DNA of 64,000 nt from Chryseobacterium geocarposphaerae (GCF_002797535.1 NZ_PGFD01000002.1:248001-312000); one strand, 5' to 3'. Counted from the first letter of the stretch, positions 33,970 through 43,452 are shown. Program-made: numbers and translations. The notes: generated by a model not told the origin, from the sequence alone.

Positions 33970-34740
33970 TTATTTTATAAAAACACCCACATATTTTCCT
34001 TCAAACTCCACCACCGTAGTATTTATCTTATTCTTTTCACAGAAATCCTGATAAGCAGAGTTGTCACCAATATCATCACTCATGAAAACACCCCCTTTTC
34101 TTAAATTACGGTAAAGCTCCTGATAAGCCCATATTCTTCCGTCATAGCTTTTATCAGAATCATAGTGAACCACGTCAAAACCAGAAGTTTCGGCAAAGAT
34201 TTTAGGCAGAGATTCTTTATCGGCAAAACGGAAAAGCTTCCAGTTAGCTTTAAGGTTTTCAGGAACTACGTAGCCTACATACTGATCGCCATTCTGACCA
34301 AGATAAGGCATATCTGAACTGTAAAGTGTTCCGTTTCTCTTTCTTAATGAAAGTAAAGCAGCCAATGAAGACCAGCCGTAAGCAACACCTGTTTCCACCA
34401 CATGCTGAGCATTTGAAAACTCGCAGGCATAATAGATCAGTTCCAAAGCTCCTGCTCCACCCATTTTGATAGGACATTCCTTTTCTTTTTCTCCTGCCTG
34501 TTTCAAAACATCTTGAAATTCATGGTTGAATGATTCGGAATTTACTTCGAAAAGCTTATGAATTGCCTCTTCCTGAGAAACAGCTTTTGAAGCAGCCCAG
34601 GAATTTGTTTTTTCCTTTCCTTTGAAAGCATTATTCCTGTTGATCGTATTTTTCAGAATCTTCCTCCCAAGTTCCGGATAAAGATCAGGTCTTTTTAAAT
34701 AACCTATAAACGTTTTTAGAACCCTTGTTATTTCGCTCAC
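33970..34740 (-). CDS. Class I SAM-dependent methyltransferase (Methyltransf_24-like)
   Basis: The protein of about 256 residues contains VVETGVAYGWSSLAALL, the glycine-rich motif of this group, then LYSSDMPYLG, FDVVHYDSDKSYDG and GGVFMSDDIGDNSAY. This is the CmcI/Methyltransf_24 pattern, usually O-methyltransferases on small molecules or sugars. Two starts are possible: a TTG at 34782 and a GTG at 34740. I favour 34740 because the extra residues overlap a TATTTTTG box resembling a -7 promoter element. It is 10 bp upstream of the acyltransferase gene. Confidence 0.8.
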   Translation of the reverse strand: MSEITRVLKTFIGYLKRPDLYPELGRKILKNTINRNNAFKGKEKTNSWAASKAVSQEEAIHKLFEVNSESFNHEFQDVLKQAGEKEKECPIKMGGAGALELIYYACEFSNAQHVVETGVAYGWSSLAALLSLRKRNGTLYSSDMPYLGQNGDQYVGYVVPENLKANWKLFRFADKESLPKIFAETSGFDVVHYDSDKSYDGRIWAYQELYRNLRKGGVFMSDDIGDNSAYQDFCEKNKINTTVVEFEGKYVGVFIK

Positions 34741-34846
34741 TGTGTCTGCTTTAAGAGAACAAAAATAAAGATTTTCATTCAATTGCCTATTTTAAAGAAT
34801 AATTATATTTTTGAATTAATCTTTTCATCAAACTATTAGTCTCCGA

Positions 34847-35680
34847 ATGAAATTCTCAATCCTTATAGCCAATTACAATAACGGGAAATATTTCAAAAGC
34901 TGTTATGATTCCATTATTGCTCAAAGTTTTAAAGACTGGGAGGTCATCATTGTGGATGACGCTTCCACGGATAACTCATTAGAGCTGATTAAGAATTTAA
35001 TCGATGACGACTCAAGGTTTAAGTTACTTATTAACTCACAAAACGAAGGCTGCGGCTTTACGAAAAGAAAATGCATGGAATATGCTGCAGGGAAATATTG
35101 TGGTTTCTTAGATCCGGATGACGCTTTATTTTCTAATGCGCTCCAGGATTCAGTAACCTATCTGGAAAAAAGTAAATACATAGCCACCTATTCCAAATTA
35201 ACATTTTGTGATGAAAATTTAAATATTACAGAAGATTATGCTAAGATAAGGCAAATAGATAATAAGAAGGATTTTTTCAATTCTCCGATACAGGTCCATC
35301 ATTTTTTTGCATTCAAAAGAGAAGCGTATCTAAAAACAGAAGGCATTGATCCTTCATTAAAAAGTGCGGTGGATCAGGATTTATATTTAAAGCTTCTGGA
35401 GCATGGAAACGCCAAATATTTGCCCGTCCGAATGTATAAATACCGTCAACATTCTCAAGGAATTTCTCAGTCCTCCTCAAAAGAAAAAGCAAAAGAATCA
35501 TTTGCCAAAGTAATTTTCAATACGATGAAAAGAAGAGGCTTACAATCTCTTCACGGTAAAACAATTCCGGCCGAATATAATAATGCAAAAGAAATTTTTG
35601 ATCTTCTGGAATACCAGAATTCAATTTCTTACCGCTTACAAAAAAAACTCAGAATATTCGTTCAACAATTATTCAGCTAA
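34847..35680 (+). CDS. Family 2 glycosyltransferase
   Basis: This 277-residue enzyme begins FSILIANYNNGKYFKSCYDS and has IIVDDASTDNSLE, CGFTKRKCMEYAAGKYCGFLDPDDAL (DxD near 93) and SAVDQDLYLKLLEHG. This is the compact GT2 type without membrane spans. It is followed one base later by a family 4 glycosyltransferase, so the plus-strand part of the cluster resumes here after the minus-strand genes. The sugar is unknown. Confidence 0.9.
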   Translation: MKFSILIANYNNGKYFKSCYDSIIAQSFKDWEVIIVDDASTDNSLELIKNLIDDDSRFKLLINSQNEGCGFTKRKCMEYAAGKYCGFLDPDDALFSNALQDSVTYLEKSKYIATYSKLTFCDENLNITEDYAKIRQIDNKKDFFNSPIQVHHFFAFKREAYLKTEGIDPSLKSAVDQDLYLKLLEHGNAKYLPVRMYKYRQHSQGISQSSSKEKAKESFAKVIFNTMKRRGLQSLHGKTIPAEYNNAKEIFDLLEYQNSISYRLQKKLRIFVQQLFS

Positions 35681-35681
35681 G

Positions 35682-36836
35682 ATGAAAAAAGAAAAAATAA
35701 AAGTGCTTTTCAGACACCGTTCTATGGAAATGGGAGGGGTAGAAAAAGTAATCCTGAGTATGTTGAACAATCTCGATCAGGAAAAATTTGAGATGACAGT
35801 TTGTTTGAATATCAACCAGGGAGAATTGCGCAATGAGTTTCCGAGCCATGTAAGAAAAGTATATCTAGAAGATGGAAAAGAAGATCTTTCTAAAAATCCA
35901 TTGATACAAAAAATTCAGCTTGCAAAAAGAAAATACAGACTTCAAAGAGCTCAGAATAATCCTAAGATAGCAGATCAGCTACTGAATGAAAATTTTGATG
36001 TGGAAATTGCTCCAACCTATGCAGCTTTTTCATCAGTCTTAAATTCTGTCAATAAAAATTCAAAAAAAATTGGTTGGTTCCATTCCGATATTACCTTACC
36101 CAAACTTCAGCCTTTAGTTCCTGATATTTTAAAACAGATTCCACAGTTTGATTATTTTATTTTTGGTTCTCAACAAACTCGGGATATTTTAATGGAGACC
36201 TATCCTGATCTTAAACTTCCGGAAAACCAAGTGATCTTAAACGCGATCCCGATTGAAGAACTGAAAGAAAAAGCAAAAGCTTTCCAACCCGAATTCCCTG
36301 AAAAACCCGTTTTTGTTTCCGTAGCCAGATTGCATAGCAGAAAAGGGTTTCATAAATTAATGGATGCTCACGTAAAACTACTGAAAGCTGGATTTGACCA
36401 TCATATCATCGTCATTGGTGATGGCGAAGAAAAAGAAAATCTGAAAAAGCAGGCACAGGAATTAGGTGTTACCGAAAGTTTTCAATTATTAGGTTCATTG
36501 CTCAATCCGTATCCTTATGTAAAAAATGCTGATTTTTTCATTCTCCCTTCCGAATCTGAAAGCTGGCCATTAATTATCGCCGATTCATTAATTCTTCAAA
36601 AGCCCATCATTTCAACCAATGTAGGAGGAATTCCTGAAATGATAACTCACGAAAAAACCGGGCACCTCATCAATTATGAAACGGAAGAAATGTATGAAGC
36701 CATGAAGAGATTTCTTACAGAACCGGAATATGTTTCAACAATTAAAGAAAATCTGAAAGACATCGAAAAACAATTTGACAATCAAAAGATTTTTGATGCG
36801 GTTGAAAATATCATTACTAACTTAGTAAAAAAATAA
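35682..36836 (+). CDS. Family 4 glycosyltransferase
   Basis: This 384-residue enzyme begins IKVLFRHRSMEMGGVEKVIL, the acceptor-domain GGVEK loop of GT4. The donor domain shows VFVSVARLHSRKGFHKLMDA, IIVIGDGEEKENL, LLGSLLNPYPYVKNADFFILPSESESWPLIIADSL and STNVGGIPEMI. The E(x7)E-like pair is ESESWPLIIADS. I chose the ATG at 35682; upstream in-frame codons overlap the previous gene. It is similar in organisation to the GT4 at 37402, from which it is separated by an acetyltransferase gene. Confidence 0.92.
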   Translation: MKKEKIKVLFRHRSMEMGGVEKVILSMLNNLDQEKFEMTVCLNINQGELRNEFPSHVRKVYLEDGKEDLSKNPLIQKIQLAKRKYRLQRAQNNPKIADQLLNENFDVEIAPTYAAFSSVLNSVNKNSKKIGWFHSDITLPKLQPLVPDILKQIPQFDYFIFGSQQTRDILMETYPDLKLPENQVILNAIPIEELKEKAKAFQPEFPEKPVFVSVARLHSRKGFHKLMDAHVKLLKAGFDHHIIVIGDGEEKENLKKQAQELGVTESFQLLGSLLNPYPYVKNADFFILPSESESWPLIIADSLILQKPIISTNVGGIPEMITHEKTGHLINYETEEMYEAMKRFLTEPEYVSTIKENLKDIEKQFDNQKIFDAVENIITNLVKK

Positions 36837-36840
36837 AAAA

Positions 36841-37401
36841 ATGCTTTTTATTTACCGCCTGATTCTTAAAATTCACACCTCTTATCATCGGATGATACAA
36901 AACGTGTATCTGAAAGTCTGTATTGCTAAAGGATTAAAAGTAGGAAAAAACGTACGCTTTGTAGAGGTCCCCGAATTCGGAACCGAACCTTTTCTGATTG
37001 AAATTGGTGATGAAACTACGTTCTCCAACAATGTAAGGTTTGTGAATCATGATGGCGGACAAAATGCCCTTCACTTTTTTGAAAAATATAAAGATGTAAG
37101 AACCTTCGGAAGAATAAAAATTGGTAAGCAATGCCTGATTGGAGCCGATACGATCATCATGCCTGGTGTAGAAATGCAGGATAATTGTGTTTTGGGAGCA
37201 GGTTCCATTCTAACCTCATCAATGCCTAAAGGAAGTGTTTTTGCGGGCGTTCCGGCAAAGTTTATCTGTACCATAGAAGAGTATGGCGATAAATTATTAG
37301 CCAATAACGTGATGTACCCAAGAGAGCTTGAACTTGTACGTCCTCAATTGGAAGCTTACATAAAGAAGCACCTTCCTCACACTTACAAACCGGTAAAATA
37401 A
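36841..37401 (+). CDS. Left-handed beta-helix acetyltransferase
   Basis: This 186-residue protein has hexapeptide repeats typical of O-acetyltransferases (WbbJ/Maa type): IGDETTFSNNVRFVNHDGG, IKIGKQCLIGADTIIMPGVEM, NCVLGAGSILTSSMP and GSVFAGVPAKFIC. It is soluble, with a short N-terminal helix. It presumably moves an acetyl group from acetyl-CoA to a sugar of the surface polymer. It lies 4 bp after one GT4 gene and directly before another; the next gene's ATG follows its stop without a gap. The acceptor is unknown. Confidence 0.88.
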   Translation: MLFIYRLILKIHTSYHRMIQNVYLKVCIAKGLKVGKNVRFVEVPEFGTEPFLIEIGDETTFSNNVRFVNHDGGQNALHFFEKYKDVRTFGRIKIGKQCLIGADTIIMPGVEMQDNCVLGAGSILTSSMPKGSVFAGVPAKFICTIEEYGDKLLANNVMYPRELELVRPQLEAYIKKHLPHTYKPVK

Positions 37402-38553
37402 ATGACAGAAAAGAAAAAAATACTGATTCGAATCGGTTCTCTGCGACATGGTGGAGCTGAAAAAGTATTGGTTACTTTTCTTAAAAATCTTCCGGAAACC
37501 AAATACGAAATAGATCTTCTTCTTAATTTATATTCTGGAAAATATCTCAGCGAAGTTCCTTCTTGGGTTAATATCTTATATCTAAACAAAGGCGAGATGA
37601 TCACCACGAACCGGATTCAGGATATCCCTCGAAAAATATACCGGGTACTTTATCAAAATGTCTTAAAAAGATTTCCTAAACTTCTTTATAACGGAAAACT
37701 AAATGGTAAAAAATATGATATTGAATTTGCCGCCATTCATGGCATGCGCGATGAGATTTTAAATTCACCATTAAAAAATTCTAAAAAAATAGTTTGGATA
37801 CACAATGATCTTTCAGAGGTAAAAGGCTACACCAATGATGAAATCAGAAAGTTTTTTGGCTTTGATAAGATCATGGTGATTTCAGAAAAAATTAAAGCAA
37901 CATTTCTCAATCAGGCACAAAGTGAAGCAGAAAGACAGAAAGTAGAAAAAATATATAATCCTTTAGATACTGAAGAAATTTTAGCCAAAGCCGAGCAACC
38001 TGTTCTTAACTACAACTTTGACATAACTTGTCCTACGTTTATTTCAGTAGGAACCGTTTTTCCGCAAAAAGGTTTTGACAGATTGCTGAAAGTTCACAAA
38101 AGACTTCTTGATGAAGGTTTCCAACATAAAATTCTCATCGTAGGCGACGGTTATGATTTTGAAAATATCAAAAAATTAAAATCAGAATTAGGAGTTGACA
38201 ACACTGCTACAATGCTTGGGTTTACAGATAATCCGTATCCCCATTTTAAACATTCGGATTTTTACATTTTAAGTTCGAGATATGAAGGGTTTCCTACGGT
38301 TCTTTTTGAAGCGATTACCCTGAAAAAGAAAATAATCGCCACAGAAGTTTCCGGAGCAGCCGAAATGCTGAATGGCGGAGAGATTGGACTGATTGTTGAA
38401 AATTCAGAAGAAGGCATCTATAACGGAATGAAAAAGGCACTTGAAAGCCCCGAATATTTTACTACCTATTCGGAAAATTTGAAAGAATATGTAATGCCGT
38501 TCGGCTTACAGAACTCTGTAGATTCCATAATGAATATTATCGACAGTTTATAA
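37402..38553 (+). CDS. Family 4 glycosyltransferase
   Basis: This 383-residue GT-B enzyme starts ILIRIGSLRHGGAEKVLVTF. Its donor domain has FISVGTVFPQKGFDRLLKVH, ILIVGDGYDFENI, MLGFTDNPYPHFKHSDFYILSSRYEGFPTVLFEAI with the E(x7)E pair in YEGFPTVLFE, and ATEVSGAAEML. It is a retaining transferase likely to work in the cytoplasm on lipid-linked repeat units. It resembles the 35682 product in length and motif order, suggesting an old duplication. Confidence 0.92.
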   Translation: MTEKKKILIRIGSLRHGGAEKVLVTFLKNLPETKYEIDLLLNLYSGKYLSEVPSWVNILYLNKGEMITTNRIQDIPRKIYRVLYQNVLKRFPKLLYNGKLNGKKYDIEFAAIHGMRDEILNSPLKNSKKIVWIHNDLSEVKGYTNDEIRKFFGFDKIMVISEKIKATFLNQAQSEAERQKVEKIYNPLDTEEILAKAEQPVLNYNFDITCPTFISVGTVFPQKGFDRLLKVHKRLLDEGFQHKILIVGDGYDFENIKKLKSELGVDNTATMLGFTDNPYPHFKHSDFYILSSRYEGFPTVLFEAITLKKKIIATEVSGAAEMLNGGEIGLIVENSEEGIYNGMKKALESPEYFTTYSENLKEYVMPFGLQNSVDSIMNIIDSL

Positions 38554-38579
38554 ATCATTTTTCTTTTATCTTTGCTCTA

Positions 38580-39134
38580 ATGTCAAACTATTCAACCATA
38601 CAGAAAGATTTTTATCGTGAGAGCGGAAAATGGCTTTCCACTTTTAAAATATGGGCAAAATGCATCAATCCTAACCTGCATTTCATCTACATTTTGAGAA
38701 AAAATCAGCAATTGGGGAAAGTTCCTGTTATAGGATTTTTCTGGAGAATGACTTTGAGACATTTCCAGATTAAATATGGGTTCCAGATTTATCCGGAAAC
38801 TCAGATCGGAGAAGGTTTTTATTTGGGACATTGGGGAAGTCTGGTGATCAATCCGAAAACCATAATTGGCAGAAACTGCAATATTGCACAAGGTGTCACT
38901 ATCGGACAGCAAAACAGGGGTAAAAATGAAGGCTCCCCCGAAATAGGCAATGAAGTCTGGATTGGCCCAAATGCCGTAATTGTCGGGAATATAAAAATTG
39001 GAAATAATGTTCTAATAGCTCCCAATTCGTATGTAAATTTTAATGTTCCTTCCGATTCTGTTGTAAGCGGAAATCCGGCCCAGATTTATCCTAATGAAAA
39101 GGCTACAGATGGGTATATTAATCATAAAGTTTGA
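38580..39134 (+). CDS. Serine acetyltransferase-like hexapeptide protein
   Basis: This 184-residue protein of the CysE-related branch has a helical N-terminus of about 75 residues (YSTIQKDFYRESGKWL). A left-handed helix follows: IYPETQIGEGFYLGHWGSLVINP, IGRNCNIAQGVTIGQQNRG, GPNAVIVGNIKIGNNV and VSGNPAQIYP. In O-antigen clusters such proteins commonly acetylate sugars and not serine; the context points that way. It is the last gene of the cluster. No terminator was seen in the 299 bp that follow. Confidence 0.85.
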   Translation: MSNYSTIQKDFYRESGKWLSTFKIWAKCINPNLHFIYILRKNQQLGKVPVIGFFWRMTLRHFQIKYGFQIYPETQIGEGFYLGHWGSLVINPKTIIGRNCNIAQGVTIGQQNRGKNEGSPEIGNEVWIGPNAVIVGNIKIGNNVLIAPNSYVNFNVPSDSVVSGNPAQIYPNEKATDGYINHKV

Positions 39135-39433
39135 GTAAACTCTTATCAAATTACATTTAACAGCATCTTTACTGTATCTTATTTTTTCAAGTATTTAATT
39201 TTTTATCGTAATTTTATGCTACGTTTTTGATTATTTCAATCATAGTAGGCGGTGTTAATACTTTGTTTATTATTAATTGAACATGATTTTAAGCATATTT
39301 TAATATTAAACTTTGTTAAAACCATTTGCTTTTTCTACAAAAATTATATTTTTGCATAATTATTGATTCAATCTATTGAATTTGAAAATAATTTAAACGA
39401 AATAAATAATTATTCACTTTTAAATTTTATTTT
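39135..39433. other. AT-rich gap between the polysaccharide cluster and the carbonic anhydrase locus
   Basis: About 300 bp without a supportable gene. It contains a good promoter match (39325-39354) near its right end and no recognisable RNA gene, repeat or hairpin terminator. A stop-rich sequence on both strands argues against a hidden small protein. Confidence 0.6.
39325..39354 (+). promoter_or_regulatory. Promoter of the carbonic anhydrase/SulP locus
   Basis: TTTG at 39325-39328 is followed after 18 bases by TATTTTTG at 39347-39354, both matching the Bacteroidota -33/-7 consensus. The predicted transcript would start near 39360, giving a leader of about 75 nt before the ATG at 39434. Confidence 0.6.
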
Positions 39434-40102
39434 ATGTCACAATCATACGACGTTATTTTCGAAAACAACAGAAAATGGGTAGAATCTAAAGTTGCAGAAA
39501 ACCCTGAGTTCTTTCATGAGCTTGCAAAAACTCAGAATCCGGAGTTCCTTTATATTGGATGTTCGGACAGTAGAGTGACTGCAGAGGAAGTAATGGGAAT
39601 GAAACCGGGAGAAGTATTTGTGACCAGAAATATTGCCAATGTTGTCAATACGTTGGATATGAGTTCTACAGCGGTTATTCAATACGCAGTAGAGCATCTT
39701 AAAGTGAATCATATCATTGTGTGCGGACATTATAACTGCGGAGGTGTAAAAGCAGCAATGTCACCTCAGGATTTAGGACTAATGAATCCTTGGCTGAGAA
39801 CCATACGTGATGTGTACAGATTGCACCAAGCAGAGCTGGATTCTATTGAAGATGAAAAGAAACGTTATGACAGGCTTGTAGAACTTAATGTTCAGGAACA
39901 GTGCATCAACGTGATTAAGATGGCCTGTGTACAGGAAAGGTATATCTTGGAAGAATATCCTATTGTTCACGGCTGGGTTTTTGACCTTAGAACCGGAAAA
40001 ATTATTGATTTGGAGATTGATTTTGAAAAAATCTTAAAAGACATTCAAAAAATCTATAATCTTACGGATTCGGACTGGGTGATGAGCCGAAAGAAAAAGT
40101 AA
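39434..40102 (+). CDS. Beta-carbonic anhydrase
   Basis: This 222-residue zinc enzyme interconverts CO2 and bicarbonate. The ligand set is visible: Cys43 with the Asp45-Arg47 dyad in YIGCSDSRVTAEE, and His99 and Cys102 in CGHYNCGGVKAA. The C-terminal part carries EEYPIVHGWVFDLRTGKIIDL. Its length and motifs fit the plant-type/Can subgroup. It is first in a run with a small secreted protein, a SulP transporter and a second carbonic anhydrase. The enzyme should be cytoplasmic; no signal peptide is present. Confidence 0.95.
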   Translation: MSQSYDVIFENNRKWVESKVAENPEFFHELAKTQNPEFLYIGCSDSRVTAEEVMGMKPGEVFVTRNIANVVNTLDMSSTAVIQYAVEHLKVNHIIVCGHYNCGGVKAAMSPQDLGLMNPWLRTIRDVYRLHQAELDSIEDEKKRYDRLVELNVQEQCINVIKMACVQERYILEEYPIVHGWVFDLRTGKIIDLEIDFEKILKDIQKIYNLTDSDWVMSRKKK

Positions 40103-40124
40103 TATTTTTCTAAAAAACAATGAA

Positions 40125-40424
40125 ATGAAACTTTGGAGTATTATTACATTAATGGTCTTCTTGAACTTTACAGCACTACCGAGTATTGCTGCAGTTTTTA
40201 ATTGGGACCTGCTCCAAACCAACGTTATAGTGAATGAAGAAGAGCCTCATTCTTCCTCATCTTCCTTTGTAGTTTACGAAAAAGCACTTCCAAAACCTTT
40301 GGACGTCTTTGATTATCTAAGATTTTTTGAACCTGATTTAAAAGGTAAATCATTCGTACTGATTGATGATGACTTTCATCTTTCACCACTTCTTACTCTA
40401 TTTTCTCCGCCTCCGGAAGCTTAA
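40125..40424 (+). CDS. Small secreted protein of unknown function
   Basis: The 99-residue product has a clear signal peptide (LWSIITLMVFLNFTALPSIAA) and then a short acidic, Ser-rich region (NEEEPHSSSSSFVVYEK). It ends in LTLFSPPPEA. No cysteine or known domain was seen. It begins 23 bp after the carbonic anhydrase and is followed by a 138-bp gap before the SulP gene, so it belongs to the locus by position. The length of the open frame, the signal peptide and the good start support a real gene. Its function cannot be named. Confidence 0.6.
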   Translation: MKLWSIITLMVFLNFTALPSIAAVFNWDLLQTNVIVNEEEPHSSSSSFVVYEKALPKPLDVFDYLRFFEPDLKGKSFVLIDDDFHLSPLLTLFSPPPEA

Positions 40425-40562
40425 TTTTTATCAAATACGTTTTTTATTGTCTTCATACCTGTTTTGGGTATTGAATCGATATGTACTTCAAAAATTAAAT
40501 TTCCAAACTTTTTATAACTGATTAATCACAGCCAATCAGCTATAGCTATACATTTTCATATC

Positions 40563-42155
40563 ATGAAAAACACATCTTTAATAGGAGGAATAAAGGAGAA
40601 TTTCCCTTCAGGACTCGTTGTATTTTTAGTGGCACTTCCTTTATGTTTAGGAATTGCCTTAGCATCAGGTGCTCCGCCTTTATCAGGAATTATTGCCGGA
40701 ATTGTAGGCGGATTAGTGGTTGGATCCCTGAGTAATTCCAATATTTCCGTATCCGGACCTGCAGCAGGTTTAACGGCAATTGTTTTAACTGCAATTACTG
40801 ATTTAGGTGCATTTGAATTATTTCTTTGTGCGGGAATCATTGCCGGTCTCATTCAGTTGGTTTTAGGGTTTGTGAGAGCAGGAAGTATCTCCAATTACTT
40901 TCCCAATAACGTGATTGAAGGAATGCTTGCTGCCATAGGAATCATCATTATCTTAAAACAAATTCCACATGCACTGGGGTTTGATAAGGATTATGAAGGA
41001 CACGAATCTATCTTTGACAATGGTTTAAATTTAAATTATTTCACTGAATTATTTGGAGCTATTCATCCCGGAGCTATTATTGTGACTCTGGTTTCAATTG
41101 CCATTCTTTTGGCTTGGGATAAAATACCTGTTTTAAAAAGAATGAAAATGCTTCCTGGAGCTTTAGTTGCTGTTGTCGCGGGTATTTTGTTGAACGAAGC
41201 TTTCAAAATGACCGGAAGTTCATTGGCAATTAGCCCTAAACATCTGGTTGTACTGCCTGTTCCGCAATCATTTGAGGATATTAAAAACCTTGTCACAATG
41301 CCTGATTTTGCAGGATTTTCAAATCCTAAAGTATGGATTGTAGGAGCTACCATTGCTATTGTTGCTTCTATTGAAACCCTACTTTGTATTGAAGCATCTG
41401 ACCGATTGGATAAACAAAGAAGAATTACAGATACCAACCTTGAATTAAAAGCTCAGGGTATTGGAAATTTAGTCAGTTCACTTATCGGCGGGCTTCCGAT
41501 GACTTCAGTCGTGGTAAGAAGTTCTGCCAATGCCAACGCAGGTGCAACTTCAAAAATTTCCGCAATCATTCATGGAGTTTTATTGTTAATTTGTGTACTT
41601 TCAATTCCTATGATTCTGAATTTAATTCCGTTAGCGACATTAGCAGCGGTGTTAATTTTAGTAGGATATAAACTTGCAAAACCTGCTACATTTAAGCATT
41701 TCTGGCATTTAGGGAAATTCCAGTTCATTCCTTTCGTTGCAACGGTAATTGCTGTAGTTGCCACAGATCTTTTGAAAGGGGTAGGAATAGGTTTGGCAAT
41801 TTCAATTTTCTATATTCTTCAGGGAAACATGAAAAGAGCATACTATTTGAGCCGGGAAAAGCTGAATGACGCAGACGGAATCAATATTAAATTAGCAGAG
41901 GAAGTATCTTTTCTAAACAAAGCAGCTATTAAGAAGACATTAAAAAACATTAAACCTAAATCTAATGTGATTATTGATGCACGAGGAACTTCATATATCG
42001 CCACTGATGTTCTGGAAATGATCCAGGATTTTGCGAATATCCGTGCCAAAGAAGAAGACATCAATGTTGAGCTTTTAGGTTTTAAAACATCATACAGAGA
42101 TTATGAGAACAGCCAGGATTCTCATGTTTTAATTACACACACAAGGGCGATGTAG
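40563..42155 (+). CDS. SulP family anion transporter, possibly bicarbonate
   Basis: This 530-residue membrane protein of the SLC26/SulP family starts with GGIKENFPSGLVVFLVALPLCLGIALASGAPP. It has SGPAAGLTAIVLTAI (the conserved substrate-site region), GIAIS-type helices and SASSANANAGATS-like text in VVRSSANANAGATSKISA. About 10-14 transmembrane segments are followed by a cytoplasmic C-terminal domain of about 100 residues with NVIIDARGTSYIATDVLEMI, a short STAS-like fold. Flanking carbonic anhydrase genes suggest that bicarbonate is carried, as in BicA-like proteins; sulfate cannot be excluded. Confidence 0.9.
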   Translation: MKNTSLIGGIKENFPSGLVVFLVALPLCLGIALASGAPPLSGIIAGIVGGLVVGSLSNSNISVSGPAAGLTAIVLTAITDLGAFELFLCAGIIAGLIQLVLGFVRAGSISNYFPNNVIEGMLAAIGIIIILKQIPHALGFDKDYEGHESIFDNGLNLNYFTELFGAIHPGAIIVTLVSIAILLAWDKIPVLKRMKMLPGALVAVVAGILLNEAFKMTGSSLAISPKHLVVLPVPQSFEDIKNLVTMPDFAGFSNPKVWIVGATIAIVASIETLLCIEASDRLDKQRRITDTNLELKAQGIGNLVSSLIGGLPMTSVVVRSSANANAGATSKISAIIHGVLLLICVLSIPMILNLIPLATLAAVLILVGYKLAKPATFKHFWHLGKFQFIPFVATVIAVVATDLLKGVGIGLAISIFYILQGNMKRAYYLSREKLNDADGINIKLAEEVSFLNKAAIKKTLKNIKPKSNVIIDARGTSYIATDVLEMIQDFANIRAKEEDINVELLGFKTSYRDYENSQDSHVLITHTRAM

Positions 42156-42198
42156 CTCACAAATTATTATTTTAAATTTTAAATATTACATTCATTAT

Positions 42199-42834
42199 AT
42201 GAAAGCACATACATACGAAACACAGTCAACAATTACTCCTGAAAAAGCATTAGAATTTTTAAAGGAAGGAAATCAAAGATTCGTCAATAATTTAAAGGCC
42301 AACAGAGATCTTTTGGAACAGGTAAATGCGACCCGTGAAGGGCAATGGCCTTTTGCCGTTGTTTTAAGCTGTATCGACAGCCGTACTTCTGCAGAGCTTA
42401 TCTTTGACCAAGGACTGGGAGATATTTTCAGTATTAGGATTGCCGGTAATTTTGTCAATCAGGATATTTTAGGTTCCATGGAGTTTGGCTGTAACGTGGC
42501 AGGATCGAAGCTTATTGTTGTTTTGGGACACACGAAATGTGGTGCCTTAAAAGGAGGATTAGACGCTGCACAGATCGAAGGATTAGGAATGGATAATCTT
42601 AACCACCTGATCAATCATTTTGACCCGATCATTAGAGAAGTAATTGAAGAAGGAGAAGAAAGATCTTCAAAAAACAGTTCACTTCTGGAAAGATTAAACC
42701 AACAAAATGTAAGAAGTGCTATTGAGGATATCCGTAAACAAAGCTCTACGTTGAAAAACCTTGAAAAAGAAGGTAAGATTAAAATCGTTGGGGCAAATTA
42801 CGATGTAGAAACCGGTGCCGTAACCTGGTTATAA
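42199..42834 (+). CDS. Second beta-carbonic anhydrase
   Basis: This 211-residue enzyme shows Cys58 with Asp60 and Arg62 in LSCIDSRTSAELI, and His111 and Cys114 in GHTKCGALKGG. FSIRIAGNFVNQDILGSMEFG and KIVGANYDVETGAVTWL follow. It differs strongly from the 39434 enzyme and belongs to another subgroup in which the His-Cys loop is GHTKCGA. It starts 43 bp after the SulP gene and is probably co-transcribed. Two distinct carbonic anhydrases with one SulP transporter imply coupled uptake and hydration of inorganic carbon. A bidirectional terminator ends the unit. Confidence 0.95.
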   Translation: MKAHTYETQSTITPEKALEFLKEGNQRFVNNLKANRDLLEQVNATREGQWPFAVVLSCIDSRTSAELIFDQGLGDIFSIRIAGNFVNQDILGSMEFGCNVAGSKLIVVLGHTKCGALKGGLDAAQIEGLGMDNLNHLINHFDPIIREVIEEGEERSSKNSSLLERLNQQNVRSAIEDIRKQSSTLKNLEKEGKIKIVGANYDVETGAVTWL

Positions 42835-42850
42835 TTTATAAAAATGCTTT

Positions 42851-42893
42851 AAAAATTTCGGCGGGGAGCTTTGCTCCCCGCCGAAATTTTATT
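42851..42893. terminator. Bidirectional terminator between the carbonic anhydrase gene and pth
   Basis: A 16-bp stem (AATTTCGGCGGGGAGC with GCTCCCCGCCGAAATT) closes a 3-base loop and is followed by T residues in both directions. It serves the convergent genes at 42199 and 42889. Confidence 0.88.
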
Positions 42894-43452
42894 TTCCATT
42901 AAAAGCTGACATTGTATTGTTGATTCCCGCAAAAACAAATGAAAGACAGGCTTTAGCGAACTTTTCAATTCTCTCCGGAAGTTTTTCAGCTTCAGACTCG
43001 TTCCAGGTTCCCAATACATAATCTACCTGCTTTCCTTCAGAAAATTCTGCTGAAATCCCAAAACGAAGTCTCGCATAATTTTGTGTCTGCAGTACTTCGA
43101 TGATGTTCTTTAATCCATTATGTCCCGCATCAGATCCTTTGCCTTTCAGCCTTAAAGTTCCAAAAGGAAGAGCCAGATCATCTGTTACAATGAGAACATT
43201 CTCCAAAGGAATGTTTTCTTTCTGCATCCAGTACCTCACGGCATTCCCTGAAAGATTCATATAGGTATCCGGTTTTAAAAGCAATACTCTCCTTCCTTTG
43301 TATTTACCGTCAGCCAGCCAGCCAAAATTACTCGTATTGAATGGAACTTCAAGAGTTTCTGCAATTTTTTCAACAATTTTAAATCCTATATTATGACGTG
43401 TATTTTCATATTCAGACCCTTTGTTTCCAAGTCCGACAATTAAATATTTCAT
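42889..43452 (-). CDS. pth: Peptidyl-tRNA hydrolase
   Basis: This 187-residue enzyme cleaves peptidyl-tRNA released from stalled ribosomes. It begins [22 protein letters not shown] with the catalytic His20. [16 protein letters not shown] follows, then [32 protein letters not shown] with the conserved Asp near 93 and the GSxxGHNG loop. [10 protein letters not shown] completes the pattern. Its length is typical. It stands alone on the minus strand; the lipoprotein gene upstream is separated by a terminator at 43489-43520. Confidence 0.96.
   Translation of the reverse strand: MKYLIVGLGNKGSEYENTRHNIGFKIVEKIAETLEVPFNTSNFGWLADGKYKGRRVLLLKPDTYMNLSGNAVRYWMQKENIPLENVLIVTDDLALPFGTLRLKGKGSDAGHNGLKNIIEVLQTQNYARLRFGISAEFSEGKQVDYVLGTWNESEAEKLPERIEKFAKACLSFVFAGINNTMSAFNGK

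Noticed and set aside
39135..39324. Possible small gene or RNA in the gap after the polysaccharide cluster
   Set aside because: No open frame with a plausible start, no stable hairpin and no recognised RNA motif.
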